From contig NZ_ATAX01000037.1 in assembly GCF_000571935.1 (NCBI RefSeq), positions 1-64,000 on the forward strand: a DNA stretch of 64,000 nucleotides. Direction: 5' to 3'. The stretch is from Ruminococcus flavefaciens 007c. GTDB taxonomy: Bacteria; Bacillota; Clostridia; Oscillospirales; Ruminococcaceae. The position numbers were made by a program, and so were the translations under genes. This document shows positions 1 through 8,470 of the stretch, piece by piece; the stretch's first letter is position 1, and each line of letters opens with the position of its first letter. Under the pieces are notes generated by a model. That model had not been told where the DNA came from and did not search any database. It was given only the letters and a program-made list of their open reading frames with translations.

Positions 1-1
1 G

Positions 2-139
2 TGGAACAACCAGAACAATGACTGGAATCAGTGGAACAACCAGAACCAGAACAATGACTGGAACCAGTGGAACAATCAGAACCAGAACAATGACTGGAAC
101 CAGTGGAACAACCAGAACCAGAACTATGACTGGAACAAC
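2..139 (+). repeat. in-frame 36-bp repeats encoding an N/Q/W linker
   Basis: Four tandem units begin at 2, 32, 68 and 104. The second to fourth are 36 bp and the first lacks two codons. Each encodes [12 protein letters not shown] or a close variant. They lie in frame in the GH16 gene and form an uncharged Asn/Gln/Trp linker, which continues in less regular form to about position 265. Confidence 0.9.
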
Positions 140-907
140 CAGAATAACAACCAGCAGAACGCATGGAACGGCTGGGACAATAACAACAACTGGAACCAGT
201 GGGATCAGAACAATAACCAGCAGAATCAGAACAACAATCAGCAGAACAACAATTCCTCAAATGCATCTGCTACAATGTTCGATGATTTCAGAACAGGCTC
301 ATCACGTTACTTCATAGCTTCAGACGGCTGGGAGAACGGCGATCCCTTTGACTGCGGCTGGTATAAGTCACAGACAGCTTTCAGAAACGGAGCTCTTGAA
401 CTTACTATCGACAAGGATAACACAGGCAAGTATCACTATGCAGGTGCTGAGTACAGAACAACTGATTTCTACGGATTCGGCTACTATGAGACATCTATGA
501 AGCCTATCAAGAACGTTGGTGTAAACTCATCATTCTTTACATATACAGGTGCTTCTGACAATAATCCCTGGGATGAGATCGATATCGAGTTCCTCTGCAA
601 GGATACAACAAAGGTACAGTTCAATTACTATACCAACGGACAGGGCAACCATGAGAAGATCTATGACCTTGGCTTCGATGCTTCACAGAGCTACCACACC
701 TATGGCTTTGACTGGCAGCGTGACCATATAACATGGTATGTTGACGGAAAGGCTGTATACACAGCTTACAATAATATCCCACAGACTCCCGGAAAGATCA
801 TGATGAATGTTTGGCCCGGAAGAGGCGTTGATGAGTGGCTTGGTCACTATGACGGAAAGACTCCTCTTACCGCAAGCTATCAGTGGGTAAAGTACAACAA
901 GCAGTAA
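2..907 (+). CDS. GH16 licheninase (beta-1,3-1,4-glucanase), 5' end outside window
   Basis: The gene enters the window already open, so its signal peptide and any upstream modules are not visible. The first ~88 visible codons are an Asn/Gln/Trp-rich linker. The last ~210 codons are a complete GH16 domain starting near the Met codon at 275. The catalytic EIDIE motif is encoded at 575-589 within [12 protein letters not shown]; its two Glu are the nucleophile and acid/base in the lichenase branch of GH16. The following [10 protein letters not shown] and [16 protein letters not shown] segments are also typical of bacterial lichenases. The protein should hydrolyse mixed-linkage beta-glucan outside the cell. 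It ends soon after the catalytic domain with no dockerin, so any anchoring module would have to lie upstream. Family confident; total length unknown. Confidence 0.93.
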   Translation, partial: WNNQNNDWNQWNNQNQNNDWNQWNNQNQNNDWNQWNNQNQNYDWNNQNNNQQNAWNGWDNNNNWNQWDQNNNQQNQNNNQQNNNSSNASATMFDDFRTGSSRYFIASDGWENGDPFDCGWYKSQTAFRNGALELTIDKDNTGKYHYAGAEYRTTDFYGFGYYETSMKPIKNVGVNSSFFTYTGASDNNPWDEIDIEFLCKDTTKVQFNYYTNGQGNHEKIYDLGFDASQSYHTYGFDWQRDHITWYVDGKAVYTAYNNIPQTPGKIMMNVWPGRGVDEWLGHYDGKTPLTASYQWVKYNKQ

Positions 908-931
908 AATATCATAAATGATATATGCTTT

Positions 932-964
932 ATCGCGTCCCGTATTCCGGGGCGCGATTTTTTT
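932..964 (+). terminator. rho-independent terminator of the GH16 gene
   Basis: A 10-bp stem (ATCGCGTCCC with GGGGCGCGAT, one G-U pair) and short loop are followed by a run of T. It lies just after the GH16 stop and just before the next promoter. Confidence 0.88.
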
Positions 965-965
965 C

Positions 966-994
966 TTGACAACCGCAGGATACAGTGGTATAAT
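966..994 (+). promoter_or_regulatory. consensus sigma-A promoter for the HAD gene
   Basis: TTGACA at 966-971 and TATAAT at 989-994, separated by 17 bp, both matching consensus. The start of transcription would be near 1001, leaving a leader of about 28 nt before the ATG at 1029. Confidence 0.9.
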
Positions 995-1028
995 CTTTCT
1001 TATTATAATAAGAAAGGTGAGTGATCAT

Positions 1029-1799
1029 ATGAAAGAAAAGGTACTGCTTTTTGATTTGGACGGTACTTTGCTGACCGGTGAAAAAACAATTTCTCCGCGT
1101 ACACTGGACGAGCTGCGCAGATGCAGGGAGAAAGGCTATATCATAGGCGTGGCCACATCAAGGAGCGCAGGCAATTCCACCCGCTTTACCGTGGCACTTT
1201 CACCCGATCTGGTCATCTCCGACGGCGGTGCTTTGGTCAGAGAGAATGGCAGAGTTATAATATGCGAGGCCTTTTCGGGAGAGGAGACATCAGGCATAAT
1301 CGCCTGCGTAAGGGAAGTATGCGGCAATGTGTCTATTACTGTGGATACCCGTGAAGGTGAGCATCTGCGCAATTATGTGCCCGAGCAGGACGCTCTCGAA
1401 GCGAGCTGGGGACAAAGCAGCTTCAATGACTTTTCGGACTTTGCGGAGAGCTCTCTGAAGATATGCGCAGAGGTTTTCGATGAAGCTGATGCTGCGAAAA
1501 TGGCTGAGGCTCTGCCCCAGTGCGATTGTATACGCTTTACGGACGGTTTCTGGTACAAGCTGACAAGAGCAGGAGTCAACAAGGAAAGCGCTGTTATAAG
1601 GCTCTGTGAGCATATGGGGATAACTCCTGCGGACATTGCAGCCTTCGGAGACGATCTGGCGGATATAGGTATGCTCAGACTCTGCGGCAGAGGGATAGCT
1701 ATGGGTAACAGCTGTGACGAGGTAAAACAGATTGCTGATGAGGTTATAGGTTCCAATGACGAGGACGGCATTGCGGACTTCTTACATAAATATATATAA
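1029..1799 (+). CDS. Cof-type HAD-IIB hydrolase (sugar-phosphate or nucleotide phosphatase)
   Basis: 256 residues. Motif I is LFDLDGTLL near residue 7, whose first Asp is the nucleophile of HAD phosphatases. Motif IV is FGDDLADIGML near residue 205 and a late AMGNS follows; the intervening C2-type cap is typical of the Cof/YidA branch. It is a soluble, Mg-dependent phosphatase acting on small phosphorylated metabolites; the substrate cannot be told from sequence. ATG 1029 was chosen because a ribosome site (AGAAAGGTGAG) sits just upstream. An in-frame ATG at 918 lies before both the terminator and the promoter and cannot be the start. The gene has its own promoter and terminator. Confidence 0.9.
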   Translation: MKEKVLLFDLDGTLLTGEKTISPRTLDELRRCREKGYIIGVATSRSAGNSTRFTVALSPDLVISDGGALVRENGRVIICEAFSGEETSGIIACVREVCGNVSITVDTREGEHLRNYVPEQDALEASWGQSSFNDFSDFAESSLKICAEVFDEADAAKMAEALPQCDCIRFTDGFWYKLTRAGVNKESAVIRLCEHMGITPADIAAFGDDLADIGMLRLCGRGIAMGNSCDEVKQIADEVIGSNDEDGIADFLHKYI

Positions 1800-1831
1800 A
1801 GGACATTTGAGAGGAAAAATGTCCTTTTTCT
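1798..1831 (+). terminator. rho-independent terminator of the HAD gene
   Basis: Stem AAAGGACATT with AATGTCCTTT, an 11-nt loop, then a T run. It overlaps the stop codon region of the HAD gene. Confidence 0.88.
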
Positions 1832-2028
1832 GTTTATTGCGATGTTTTTTGGTCAAAAAAGTGATGTAAAAAACAGCAATCAAGAGGGTAAGATACAGCT
1901 TTTTGAGTGGTAAAAAACAGCAGGAATTTTTTTATGTGCCGTTATACCGTTGTTTGCGTAAGGTGCTATGATCTATAATACTTAAAATATAAAGTTTGTC
2001 ATCTTTTTCAGAGCCGTTTTTCGGGTTG

Positions 2029-2037
2029 TGGTATAAT
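2029..2037 (+). promoter_or_regulatory. possible extended -10 promoter
   Basis: TGGTATAAT is an extended -10 element (TGN-TATAAT). No good -35 box stands 17 bp upstream, so activity is uncertain. Confidence 0.4.
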
Positions 2038-2101
2038 ATATACATATTAAAACCAAGGACGAAAGACAGCAAAAATTGGTCTTTGAAATTTATTTATTGA
2101 C

Positions 2102-2130
2102 TTGACTAACAGAAAGAAGTGTGGTAAAAT
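2102..2130 (+). promoter_or_regulatory. promoter of the type VII effector region
   Basis: TTGACT at 2102-2107 and TAAAAT at 2125-2130 with a 17-bp spacer, one mismatch in each box. It is the last good promoter seen before the run of closely spaced genes from 2291 to 11231. Confidence 0.75.
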
Positions 2131-2290
2131 ATATAGGGAATAATTTGGAAAAGTGCTGAAAAAGGCAGAACTTGTTCAGTATTTTTGATCTTAATTGTCA
2201 AAAGAATGAAATGTAAATATTTACAGCGGCGGTCCTGCGGACGCAGCGGCTGTATTAAATGTATATAAAGTTTTATCAGGAGGTATGTGC

Positions 2291-2854
2291 ATGGACTACG
2301 AAAGCTGCTATAACCAAGCAAGAGATCGTTATTATAATGCTTGTGACGATATAAATTACTATGAAAACCATATCGAAGATCTCAAAAGCCAGAAGTCCGA
2401 AAAGGTTTCCGAGCTCAATGATCTCAAGGTTCAGCTCAGAAAATTCCGTCAGGCTTCACGTGATCTGAAAAATCTCATCAGACGTGAGGATGATCTTATA
2501 ACATGCTATAACAGCGTTGAGGAGGATATGGACGATGCTTCCGAGAACTTCAGCAGCATGGCTGATTCGTCGGATTCCTCTTCGGTAACTATCAATGACG
2601 CTTTCAGCGATGAGATGACCGATACAAAGAATATCATCAGAGATGCGATAGATGAGTTCAAGGATAAAAAGAGAGCTGTCGATGACACCATCGAAGAGCT
2701 CGAAGACGAGATCCGAAGGGTACAACAGGAGATCGATGATATTAAGGACGAGATCGCAAGATCACGCAATAATCTCAGCGATGCCCGCAGCGCTAAATGG
2801 AGCGCTTCCTGTGATATGAACTACTATAAGAGAAGAATGCAGGAAGACGATTGA
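2291..2854 (+). CDS. coiled-coil protein, probable effector partner of the type VII locus
   Basis: 187 residues, almost wholly helical and charged, with two long coiled-coil stretches (about 20-65 and 110-165) separated by a Ser/Asp-rich turn near residue 90. No signal peptide or membrane segment. The first and last thirds both carry a Tyr-rich NYYENH/NYYKRR pattern, as in an antiparallel hairpin. It precedes the first putative effector in the same direction by 35 bp. Small helical proteins of this kind (for example the DUF5082 protein YwqH next to the LXG effector YwqI) often act as chaperone-like partners of type VII effectors; that role is inference. ATG 2291 was preferred over 2285 because AGGAGG at 2278-2283 is 7 nt from 2291 but only 1 nt from 2285. 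Confidence 0.75.
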   Translation: MDYESCYNQARDRYYNACDDINYYENHIEDLKSQKSEKVSELNDLKVQLRKFRQASRDLKNLIRREDDLITCYNSVEEDMDDASENFSSMADSSDSSSVTINDAFSDEMTDTKNIIRDAIDEFKDKKRAVDDTIEELEDEIRRVQQEIDDIKDEIARSRNNLSDARSAKWSASCDMNYYKRRMQEDD

Positions 2855-2889
2855 CGATAAACCAAGGCTTTTAGCAAAGGAGAAGCTTT

Positions 2890-4359
2890 ATGGCTACCAT
2901 TACCTTATATGCGCGCAGAGTCAATAAGATGCCGTCTCTTATGAGGGCACTCAGGCGTTCCATTGGTTCTCTGTCAGATGAAATTGACAGCGTGAGACTC
3001 AGTGCACTCGGTATTGACAGCGATGTCTGTGACCTTGAGGACGTAATAAGTTCACTCAGAGCATCTTCGGATACTCAGGATGACCTTGTGGAGTTCTGGG
3101 AAAACGTTCAGGAGACTGCCGAGGAGTTTATTGAAGACGTTGCCGAGATAGATGAGGAAGTTTCGGAGCTGATCGAAACAGCTGAAGAGGATTTCTACTC
3201 AATGTATGAATACCTCAGACCCGAGGCTGAATCGTGGCTCGATGCCGTAGGCGATTTCTTTGGCAGCCTGTGGGATTCGGCAAGCGATTTCTTTGAGGCT
3301 GTATGGGAAGAGATCGCAGGCTTCTGCCAGTCTGTTACAGAATGGATCAGAGATCACAGAGATCTGGTAGCTCTCGGATGCAGGCTGCTGGCTTCGGTAA
3401 TTGAAGCTTTCGGCGATCTGATCATAACAATTTGCCCCTGGATGCCGGCTGCGTTTGCACTTCTGAAAGAAGGAGCGTCACTGTTGTATGAATATGTGCT
3501 TGCTCCCCTCGGAACGCTCATAATGAATTCTCCTCTGGGAGATCTTATAAACAGTGCGGCTACAAGGTTTATAAGTGCCGTAGGTAAAATAATCGCCACG
3601 GAATGGTTCGGTGATATAGTTGACGGCTTCATAACACTTTTCGGTCCCTTCATTGAGATCGGTAAGATCTGGACAGCTGAAAAGCTTCCGGGTGCTGATT
3701 TTGTAGTAGGACTTATCGGTGCTGTCGATCCTGACGGTGACGGCGTTTACCACATCAAGCAGGATACATGGCAGGGCTGGGGACCCGTTGGTTATAACAC
3801 CGGTTATGACAATGTATTCAACAGAGGAGTCAGTGCAAACGGTAACAGTATTGATGTTTACCAGACATATGATTTCGAGTTTGACGGACAGCAGTTCGTT
3901 ATCTGGGCTTGGAAGGGCGATTATATGAACCTCGGCGCAGGTACCGAAACTGGTATATATATAAATTCAGGTGATAATTCACACTATGTCACCGGCAGAG
4001 AGTATGCACTTGATATGAGTCTGGTGCTTGAATATGACGATGACGGAAACTGGGACAACGGCGGCAACGAAGTGCTCTTCAATTACAATCCGTTTACTGA
4101 TAATTCTCAGAACGGTGGTAATGACTGGTGGAACGGCGGACGTCAGTGGTGGGTAAACGGTTTTGATACCAATCACCAGAATGTTCAGGCAGATCAGCTC
4201 CGTGCAACGACAACTATCAGATTTGACAGTCTTGATAACGGTGCGGAAATGTATGAGGCACTGAAGAAAAGTGTCGGCGTGACAGGTACTGTTTCACGCG
4301 AAGGCAGCGGTCACTGGGAATTTGACGATGAAACTCATGTTGCAACACTTGTATGGTAA
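2890..4359 (+). CDS. putative type VII effector 1: shared N-terminal module + DUF4474-like C-terminal domain
   Basis: 489 residues. Residues 1-115 form the module shared with the proteins starting at 5261, 7356 and 9013: opening TITLYARRVNKMPSL, the SDVCDLEDVI segment, an acidic helix and a Tyr-containing end. Here the module is the most divergent of the four and the usual GWEKFKDG linker is missing. A Trp/Phe-rich amphipathic region and hydrophobic stretches follow (about 120-270). The last ~210 residues begin with DPDGDGVYHIKQDTWQG and include FVIWAWKGDYMNLG and TGIYI, which resembles DUF4474 as I remember that family; I cannot run a profile to confirm it. The gene is 5 nt upstream of a lipoprotein gene, a layout typical of toxin and immunity pairs. 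The toxic activity is unknown. Confidence 0.7.
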   Translation: MATITLYARRVNKMPSLMRALRRSIGSLSDEIDSVRLSALGIDSDVCDLEDVISSLRASSDTQDDLVEFWENVQETAEEFIEDVAEIDEEVSELIETAEEDFYSMYEYLRPEAESWLDAVGDFFGSLWDSASDFFEAVWEEIAGFCQSVTEWIRDHRDLVALGCRLLASVIEAFGDLIITICPWMPAAFALLKEGASLLYEYVLAPLGTLIMNSPLGDLINSAATRFISAVGKIIATEWFGDIVDGFITLFGPFIEIGKIWTAEKLPGADFVVGLIGAVDPDGDGVYHIKQDTWQGWGPVGYNTGYDNVFNRGVSANGNSIDVYQTYDFEFDGQQFVIWAWKGDYMNLGAGTETGIYINSGDNSHYVTGREYALDMSLVLEYDDDGNWDNGGNEVLFNYNPFTDNSQNGGNDWWNGGRQWWVNGFDTNHQNVQADQLRATTTIRFDSLDNGAEMYEALKKSVGVTGTVSREGSGHWEFDDETHVATLVW

Positions 4360-4364
4360 TATAA

Positions 4365-5216
4365 ATGAAAAAAATCCTTTTGATCTGTCTGTCGGCAGTA
4401 ATGCTGAGTACGGTTTCGTGTTCAAAGCTGTCACTGCTGGAAGATAGCGTAAAAAAACAGAGAAAAGCCATGAAGGATTTCGAAAGCAAATTCTTTCAGG
4501 CACTTGAGAATAAAGATGCTGAGCTTCTGAAAAGCTGCTTTTCAGAAAGAGCTGTTGAAAGAGCTCCTGATCTTGACAAGGGAATAGCTTATGTGCTCGA
4601 CCTTTACAGGGACGGAAAAGCGACTATTTCGGATGATAACCAGTCTTGCTACTCTCATTACGGTGAGAACAGGGATTACACTGTTATGCACTGCTACTGT
4701 GAGTTCTATGCCGGAGAAAACAACTATAAGGTCATGTGGACTGACTGGCTCAGCAATAAAGCAGATCCTTCAATGGTGGGCGTGTACAGCGTTGAACTGT
4801 TTGAAGGCACAGGCAATGACAAAGAGTATTTTGATATAGCTGGGATAGCTTATCCCGAAAGAGAGTTTCTTGATAATTCCATAAGTACACTGTTCGATTA
4901 TAACGGAGTACAGGAAGATACATACGATATTTTTTCAGAGGATGTACTGAAAAATTCAAGCAAAGTCCAGCTTGATGCTCTGGAGCGTTTTATAGACGAT
5001 AATCAGAGCAAATCCTTTGATAAGATGTGGATCAGCACGGAGGACGGCGGATATACGGCTTATGCGGACGTAAGATTTGCGCTTGACTATTATGTGCTCG
5101 GTCTGAAGTATAACGATGACAAGAAGATCACGGCAATGTCCATGGGAAAGGACATCAGTCGTCTGGATCTTGATGAGCCTGCGATAACAGGCATAAGCGA
5201 GATCATCGATCAGTAA
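4365..5216 (+). CDS. DUF5104-like lipoprotein, candidate immunity protein 1
   Basis: 283 residues. The N-terminus is a lipoprotein signal: MKK, a hydrophobic core, and a lipobox LSTVSC with the lipidated Cys at residue 19. The segment around FFQALENKDAELLKSCFS and the following pattern look like DUF5104, a family of secreted Firmicute lipoproteins of unknown function. It starts 5 nt after the effector 1 stop. In this locus every effector is followed by an unrelated gene, so this is the likely immunity partner; lipid anchoring would place it on the outer face of the membrane. The immunity role is inference. Confidence 0.75.
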   Translation: MKKILLICLSAVMLSTVSCSKLSLLEDSVKKQRKAMKDFESKFFQALENKDAELLKSCFSERAVERAPDLDKGIAYVLDLYRDGKATISDDNQSCYSHYGENRDYTVMHCYCEFYAGENNYKVMWTDWLSNKADPSMVGVYSVELFEGTGNDKEYFDIAGIAYPEREFLDNSISTLFDYNGVQEDTYDIFSEDVLKNSSKVQLDALERFIDDNQSKSFDKMWISTEDGGYTAYADVRFALDYYVLGLKYNDDKKITAMSMGKDISRLDLDEPAITGISEIIDQ

Positions 5217-5260
5217 TATACATTTGTTTATGACAGAATAAGAGTAAAGGGGGAAGGATC

Positions 5261-6529
5261 ATGTCAACGATAACTTTATATGCACGTAAAGTAAATCGTA
5301 TGCCGTCACTGATAAGAGATGTCAGATCATCGGTAAGAGAGTTCAGATCCGAAGTTGAAGATCTGCGGAACAGCACTATGTCAATCGACAGCAGTGTCTG
5401 CAATCTTGACGATGTTATAGCTTCTCTTCGGGCTTCGTCCAATACTCAGGAGGAAAAGCTTGAAAAGCTTGAAGACATAAAAGAAGAAGTTGAGGAATTT
5501 ATTGATGACGTAGTGAGCATCGATGAGGACGCTGCGGAGGCAATAAATCAGAGCAAGGATGATTTCTACGATGAGTACTATTACCTGAAGCCCGACTGCG
5601 AAAAGAGCGGCTGGGAAAAATTCAAGGATGGTCTCAAGGATTTCGGTAACTGGTGTAAGGAACACTGGAAGCAGATAGTAATCACAGCTGTTATAATAAT
5701 AGGAGCTGTTATAACTATAGTTGCAGTTGTTGCGACAGGAGGTCTGGCACTCGTGCCACTGCTTACTGCATTGGGTATTTCAGCATCTACGGCTGCAATA
5801 ATAAGTGGAGTGATCGGCGTAGCGGCCATAGCGTTTGCAGGATTATCTGCTATAGTAAATGTGGTCGATGTATGGAATCCGCTGGAAGGCTTCTGGAAGG
5901 GTGCTCAAACCGTTTTGAACTGGGGAAATCTCATTTTTGGTGGTCTGTATAACATTGGAAGTATTTACAATGCCTTTAATGGTATAACTACCGCACAGCT
6001 CAGGGCATTCGGTCAGGCGCTGAGAAGACCTGAATTTGTAGAAGCTCTGAAGGGCGCACAGTCGTACAGAACAATATTCAGCGGAGCTAAAATGGCTAAA
6101 GACGGTTCGATGCTCTGGGCAGGTCTTGGAACAGACGGTGCCAATGTCTCGGCTGGTCTGGCAGGAACTTCACGCGAAACACTTGGTCAGCTGATGGCAA
6201 GAGCAGGTGTTGCAGAGAGTTCCGTTACTAATTGGGCGTCACCTTCTGTGGCTTATGTTCTTGAATCTTCCGGACAGGTTACTGCTTATATCGGTTCTGA
6301 AACAGGAATGGTTCTTTCCAATGGATCTGTTGTGGGAAATATCTTCCTTAATTATGAGAGGATAGTTGCTCCGATAACCCCCGGAATAACAGGCCTGACG
6401 ATAATGAATCAGACAGCCTCTGGTTGGGCTGTGGCTGCAGGTGGTTTTTCAAGAGTAGTACAGATTTCACCTATGTTAAACAATGGACTTGCATTTTTGG
6501 AAAAACTGCGTGAAGTGTTCTGTCACTGA
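5261..6529 (+). CDS. putative type VII effector 2: shared N-terminal module + hydrophobic region + unknown tip
   Basis: 422 residues. Residues 1-115 match the shared module closely (STITLYARKVNRMPSL, IDSSVCNLDDVIASL, an Asp/Glu-rich helix, DDFYDEYYYLKPD). Then comes the linker GWEKFKDGLKDFGNWCKEHW, a strongly hydrophobic stretch at about 142-210 (at least two possible membrane segments, Ala/Ile/Val rich), and a C-terminal domain of about 200 residues that I do not recognise. The tip contains ETLGQLMARAG and several Gly/Ser-rich turns. A ribosome site (AAAGGGGGAAGG) stands just before ATG 5261. The modular plan (constant N-terminus, membrane-prone middle, variable tip, next gene unrelated) is that of a polymorphic toxin; the activity cannot be read. 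Confidence 0.7.
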   Translation: MSTITLYARKVNRMPSLIRDVRSSVREFRSEVEDLRNSTMSIDSSVCNLDDVIASLRASSNTQEEKLEKLEDIKEEVEEFIDDVVSIDEDAAEAINQSKDDFYDEYYYLKPDCEKSGWEKFKDGLKDFGNWCKEHWKQIVITAVIIIGAVITIVAVVATGGLALVPLLTALGISASTAAIISGVIGVAAIAFAGLSAIVNVVDVWNPLEGFWKGAQTVLNWGNLIFGGLYNIGSIYNAFNGITTAQLRAFGQALRRPEFVEALKGAQSYRTIFSGAKMAKDGSMLWAGLGTDGANVSAGLAGTSRETLGQLMARAGVAESSVTNWASPSVAYVLESSGQVTAYIGSETGMVLSNGSVVGNIFLNYERIVAPITPGITGLTIMNQTASGWAVAAGGFSRVVQISPMLNNGLAFLEKLREVFCH

Positions 6530-6544
6530 AAATAGGAGCCTTAA

Positions 6545-7324
6545 ATGAATATCAAAGGTACAAAGTGCTATGTGGATATAGAATCGGAAGGTAATACCGG
6601 ACGATTCGGCGGAGAGCTCGGCGTTGACGGTTTCTATGCTGATACAAGTGATTTCAGCTGGATAAGTCACAATGGCGAAGCTTCCGATGCTGAACGCATA
6701 AAGCTCATTTACGATACAGTAAAACACTGTGAGAACAGTCAGTTCAAGGTTCTGTTCCTCCGGTCATCAAGCATAACGCTTAAGCTTCAGGGTGATTTCA
6801 TCGTACTGGGTTCGCCGGCGCGTGACAGACTGGAGCTGATATACAAGGGCAGAATGCTTACACTCTGTGGGGAATGCGGAGGTTCATACAGATTCGCGGC
6901 GTACACCGAGAAGATGTATTGGGCTGACGGACAGTATCTTACCGCTGAAGAAAAGCTTGAGCTTATCATTGCAGCATATAACGTTTTTTCAGGCCGTGAA
7001 GAGATATGCTTCATTGACGATGAAAGAAAGGGCATATTCACAGACTGGCGCGGAAAGCCTTTGGTACATATTGAAAACGGCAGGATCATAGCACAGAAAT
7101 TCGACTGTCCCTGCGGATGGATACCGCAGCATCTTCAGCTGAAGGATACCGCAGAACAGAAAAGTTTTAAAGATAAGATAATTATTAGTACAAATAATGG
7201 ATTGCTGCTGAAAAAGTCTTCATTTTTCGGCAGGAAGAAAGAGTATGAATGTCGCTACTGTGGTTCGAGCTGGTCTGTACAGGACGGCGCGGACGGTCTT
7301 ATCTGGAAAAAGAATATAAAATGA
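6545..7324 (+). CDS. candidate immunity protein 2 with Cys-rich patches
   Basis: 259 residues, soluble, no signal peptide. There are two Cys clusters: CGECGG near residue 104, and a C-terminal set made of CPCGW near 188 and CRYCG near 236. The second set could bind zinc. I recognise no family. The gene follows effector 2 by 15 bp with a clear ribosome site (TAGGAG) and precedes effector 3, so position argues for immunity against effector 2. A cytoplasmic immunity protein would suggest that effector 2 acts in the cytoplasm. Both points are inference. Confidence 0.6.
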   Translation: MNIKGTKCYVDIESEGNTGRFGGELGVDGFYADTSDFSWISHNGEASDAERIKLIYDTVKHCENSQFKVLFLRSSSITLKLQGDFIVLGSPARDRLELIYKGRMLTLCGECGGSYRFAAYTEKMYWADGQYLTAEEKLELIIAAYNVFSGREEICFIDDERKGIFTDWRGKPLVHIENGRIIAQKFDCPCGWIPQHLQLKDTAEQKSFKDKIIISTNNGLLLKKSSFFGRKKEYECRYCGSSWSVQDGADGLIWKKNIK

Positions 7325-7355
7325 TTATTATCATTTAGAAAAGAGATGATAGAAA

Positions 7356-8459
7356 ATGTCGACCATAACTTTATATTCACGGAAGGTAAACCGTATGCCT
7401 TCACTGATAAGAAATGCAAAGAGATCGGTTAAGGAGCTCAAATCCGAAATAAACGATCTCAGAAAAACAACGGCAAATATCGACAGTAGCGTCTGCAACC
7501 TTGATGATGTAATAGCTTCACTCAGGTCTTCTACTTCCACACAGGAGGAAAAGATCGAAAAGCTTCAGGAGATCAAGGAAGAAGTTGAGGATTTCATCGA
7601 CGATGTCGTTGAAATAGATGAAGAGGCTGCTGAGGCTATAAATCAGAGCAAAGATGATTTCTATGATGACTATTACTATCTCAAGCCCGATAGTGAAAAG
7701 AGCGGCTGGGAGAAATTCAAGGACGGCTGCAAGAAGGTCGGCGAATGGTGTAAGGAACACTGGAAGGTCATCGTAACAGTAGTACTTGTTGTTGCTGCTG
7801 TAGTTTGCCTCTTTATCCCCGGCGTCAACGCTGCTGTTGCAGGTCTGGCATTTGGAAAGCTTATACTTGATCTGGCAGCGGGTGTGCTGATCGGAGCTGT
7901 GATAGGCGGAACCATCGGAGGTGTGATAGGTGCTATATCACCTAACAGCACATTCCTTGAGGGACTTGAAAACGGTGCCTTCGGCGGTGCTGTCGGCGGT
8001 CTGATAACAGGCGGTCTCGGAGGTGTTGTATCATCATTCACAGGAGCTGAGCTTACTCTGGCACAGTCGATGCTTGTAGGCGGCGGCGGTGATGCAATTA
8101 CATCGATCATAACAGATCTTGGTGACATTGCCTTCAAGGGAGATAATATATCATTCTCTACGATCGTTTGCAACGCTTTGTTCTCATTCGGTACAGGTGC
8201 ACTCTTCTCGGGTCTTAGTGGTAAGTTGGGTGAACTTCTCCCTATAAAGATAAGAGGACTGAACAAGGGAAGAGACAGCTGGAAGTTCACATGGAATTAC
8301 GAGCTGGCTAATGTGGGAAGAAACAGAATAAGCTTAAAGGCGATATTCAAGGGCATTGGAGCCAAATTTATAGACGACCTCTGGGATAACACGATTGAAA
8401 TCTTCAAGGGCGGAACCGGCGAAGGCTGGGAGAGCTACAAAAAGGCAGTATCTGCATAA
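7356..8459 (+). CDS. putative type VII effector 3: shared N-terminal module + glycine-zipper region
   Basis: 367 residues. The shared module spans about 1-115 and is followed by the KFKDGCKKVGEWCKEHW linker and a hydrophobic segment (VVLVVAAVVCLFIPGV) nearly identical to that of effector 4. Residues about 165-245 are rich in GxxxG patterns (GAVIGGTIGGVIGAI, GGAVGGLITGGLGG), as in membrane-inserting or glycine-zipper proteins. The remaining ~115 residues are a short, basic, unrecognised tip. Start: AAAAGAGATGAT precedes the ATG, the same element that precedes effector 4. The neighbouring gene product is a membrane protein, which would suit a membrane-acting toxin; that is inference. Confidence 0.7.
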   Translation: MSTITLYSRKVNRMPSLIRNAKRSVKELKSEINDLRKTTANIDSSVCNLDDVIASLRSSTSTQEEKIEKLQEIKEEVEDFIDDVVEIDEEAAEAINQSKDDFYDDYYYLKPDSEKSGWEKFKDGCKKVGEWCKEHWKVIVTVVLVVAAVVCLFIPGVNAAVAGLAFGKLILDLAAGVLIGAVIGGTIGGVIGAISPNSTFLEGLENGAFGGAVGGLITGGLGGVVSSFTGAELTLAQSMLVGGGGDAITSIITDLGDIAFKGDNISFSTIVCNALFSFGTGALFSGLSGKLGELLPIKIRGLNKGRDSWKFTWNYELANVGRNRISLKAIFKGIGAKFIDDLWDNTIEIFKGGTGEGWESYKKAVSA

Positions 8460-8470
8460 TATAAGGCTTT

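Larger units (their letters stand above)
1832..2290. other. 459-bp AT-rich intergenic region and leader upstream of the secretion locus
   Basis: No plausible gene in this stretch. It holds two promoter candidates (2029-2037 and 2102-2130) and, downstream of the second, a leader of about 155 nt. The leader contains a GC-rich patch at about 2225-2253 with a small GTCC/GGAC hairpin, far enough from the AGGAGG at 2278-2283 not to mask it. I recognise no riboswitch or T-box. Confidence 0.6.

Noticed and set aside
2..139. 36-bp direct repeats that could be taken for a CRISPR array
   Set aside because: Units are directly adjacent without spacers and in frame with the GH16 gene.
918..1028. Upstream in-frame start for the HAD phosphatase
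   Set aside because: It lies before a terminator and a consensus promoter; ATG 1029 has the ribosome site and the conserved N-terminus.
1873..1879. ACAGCAA in the intergenic region, same as the motif of the RNA array
   Set aside because: No matching stem arms around it; likely chance in AT-rich DNA.
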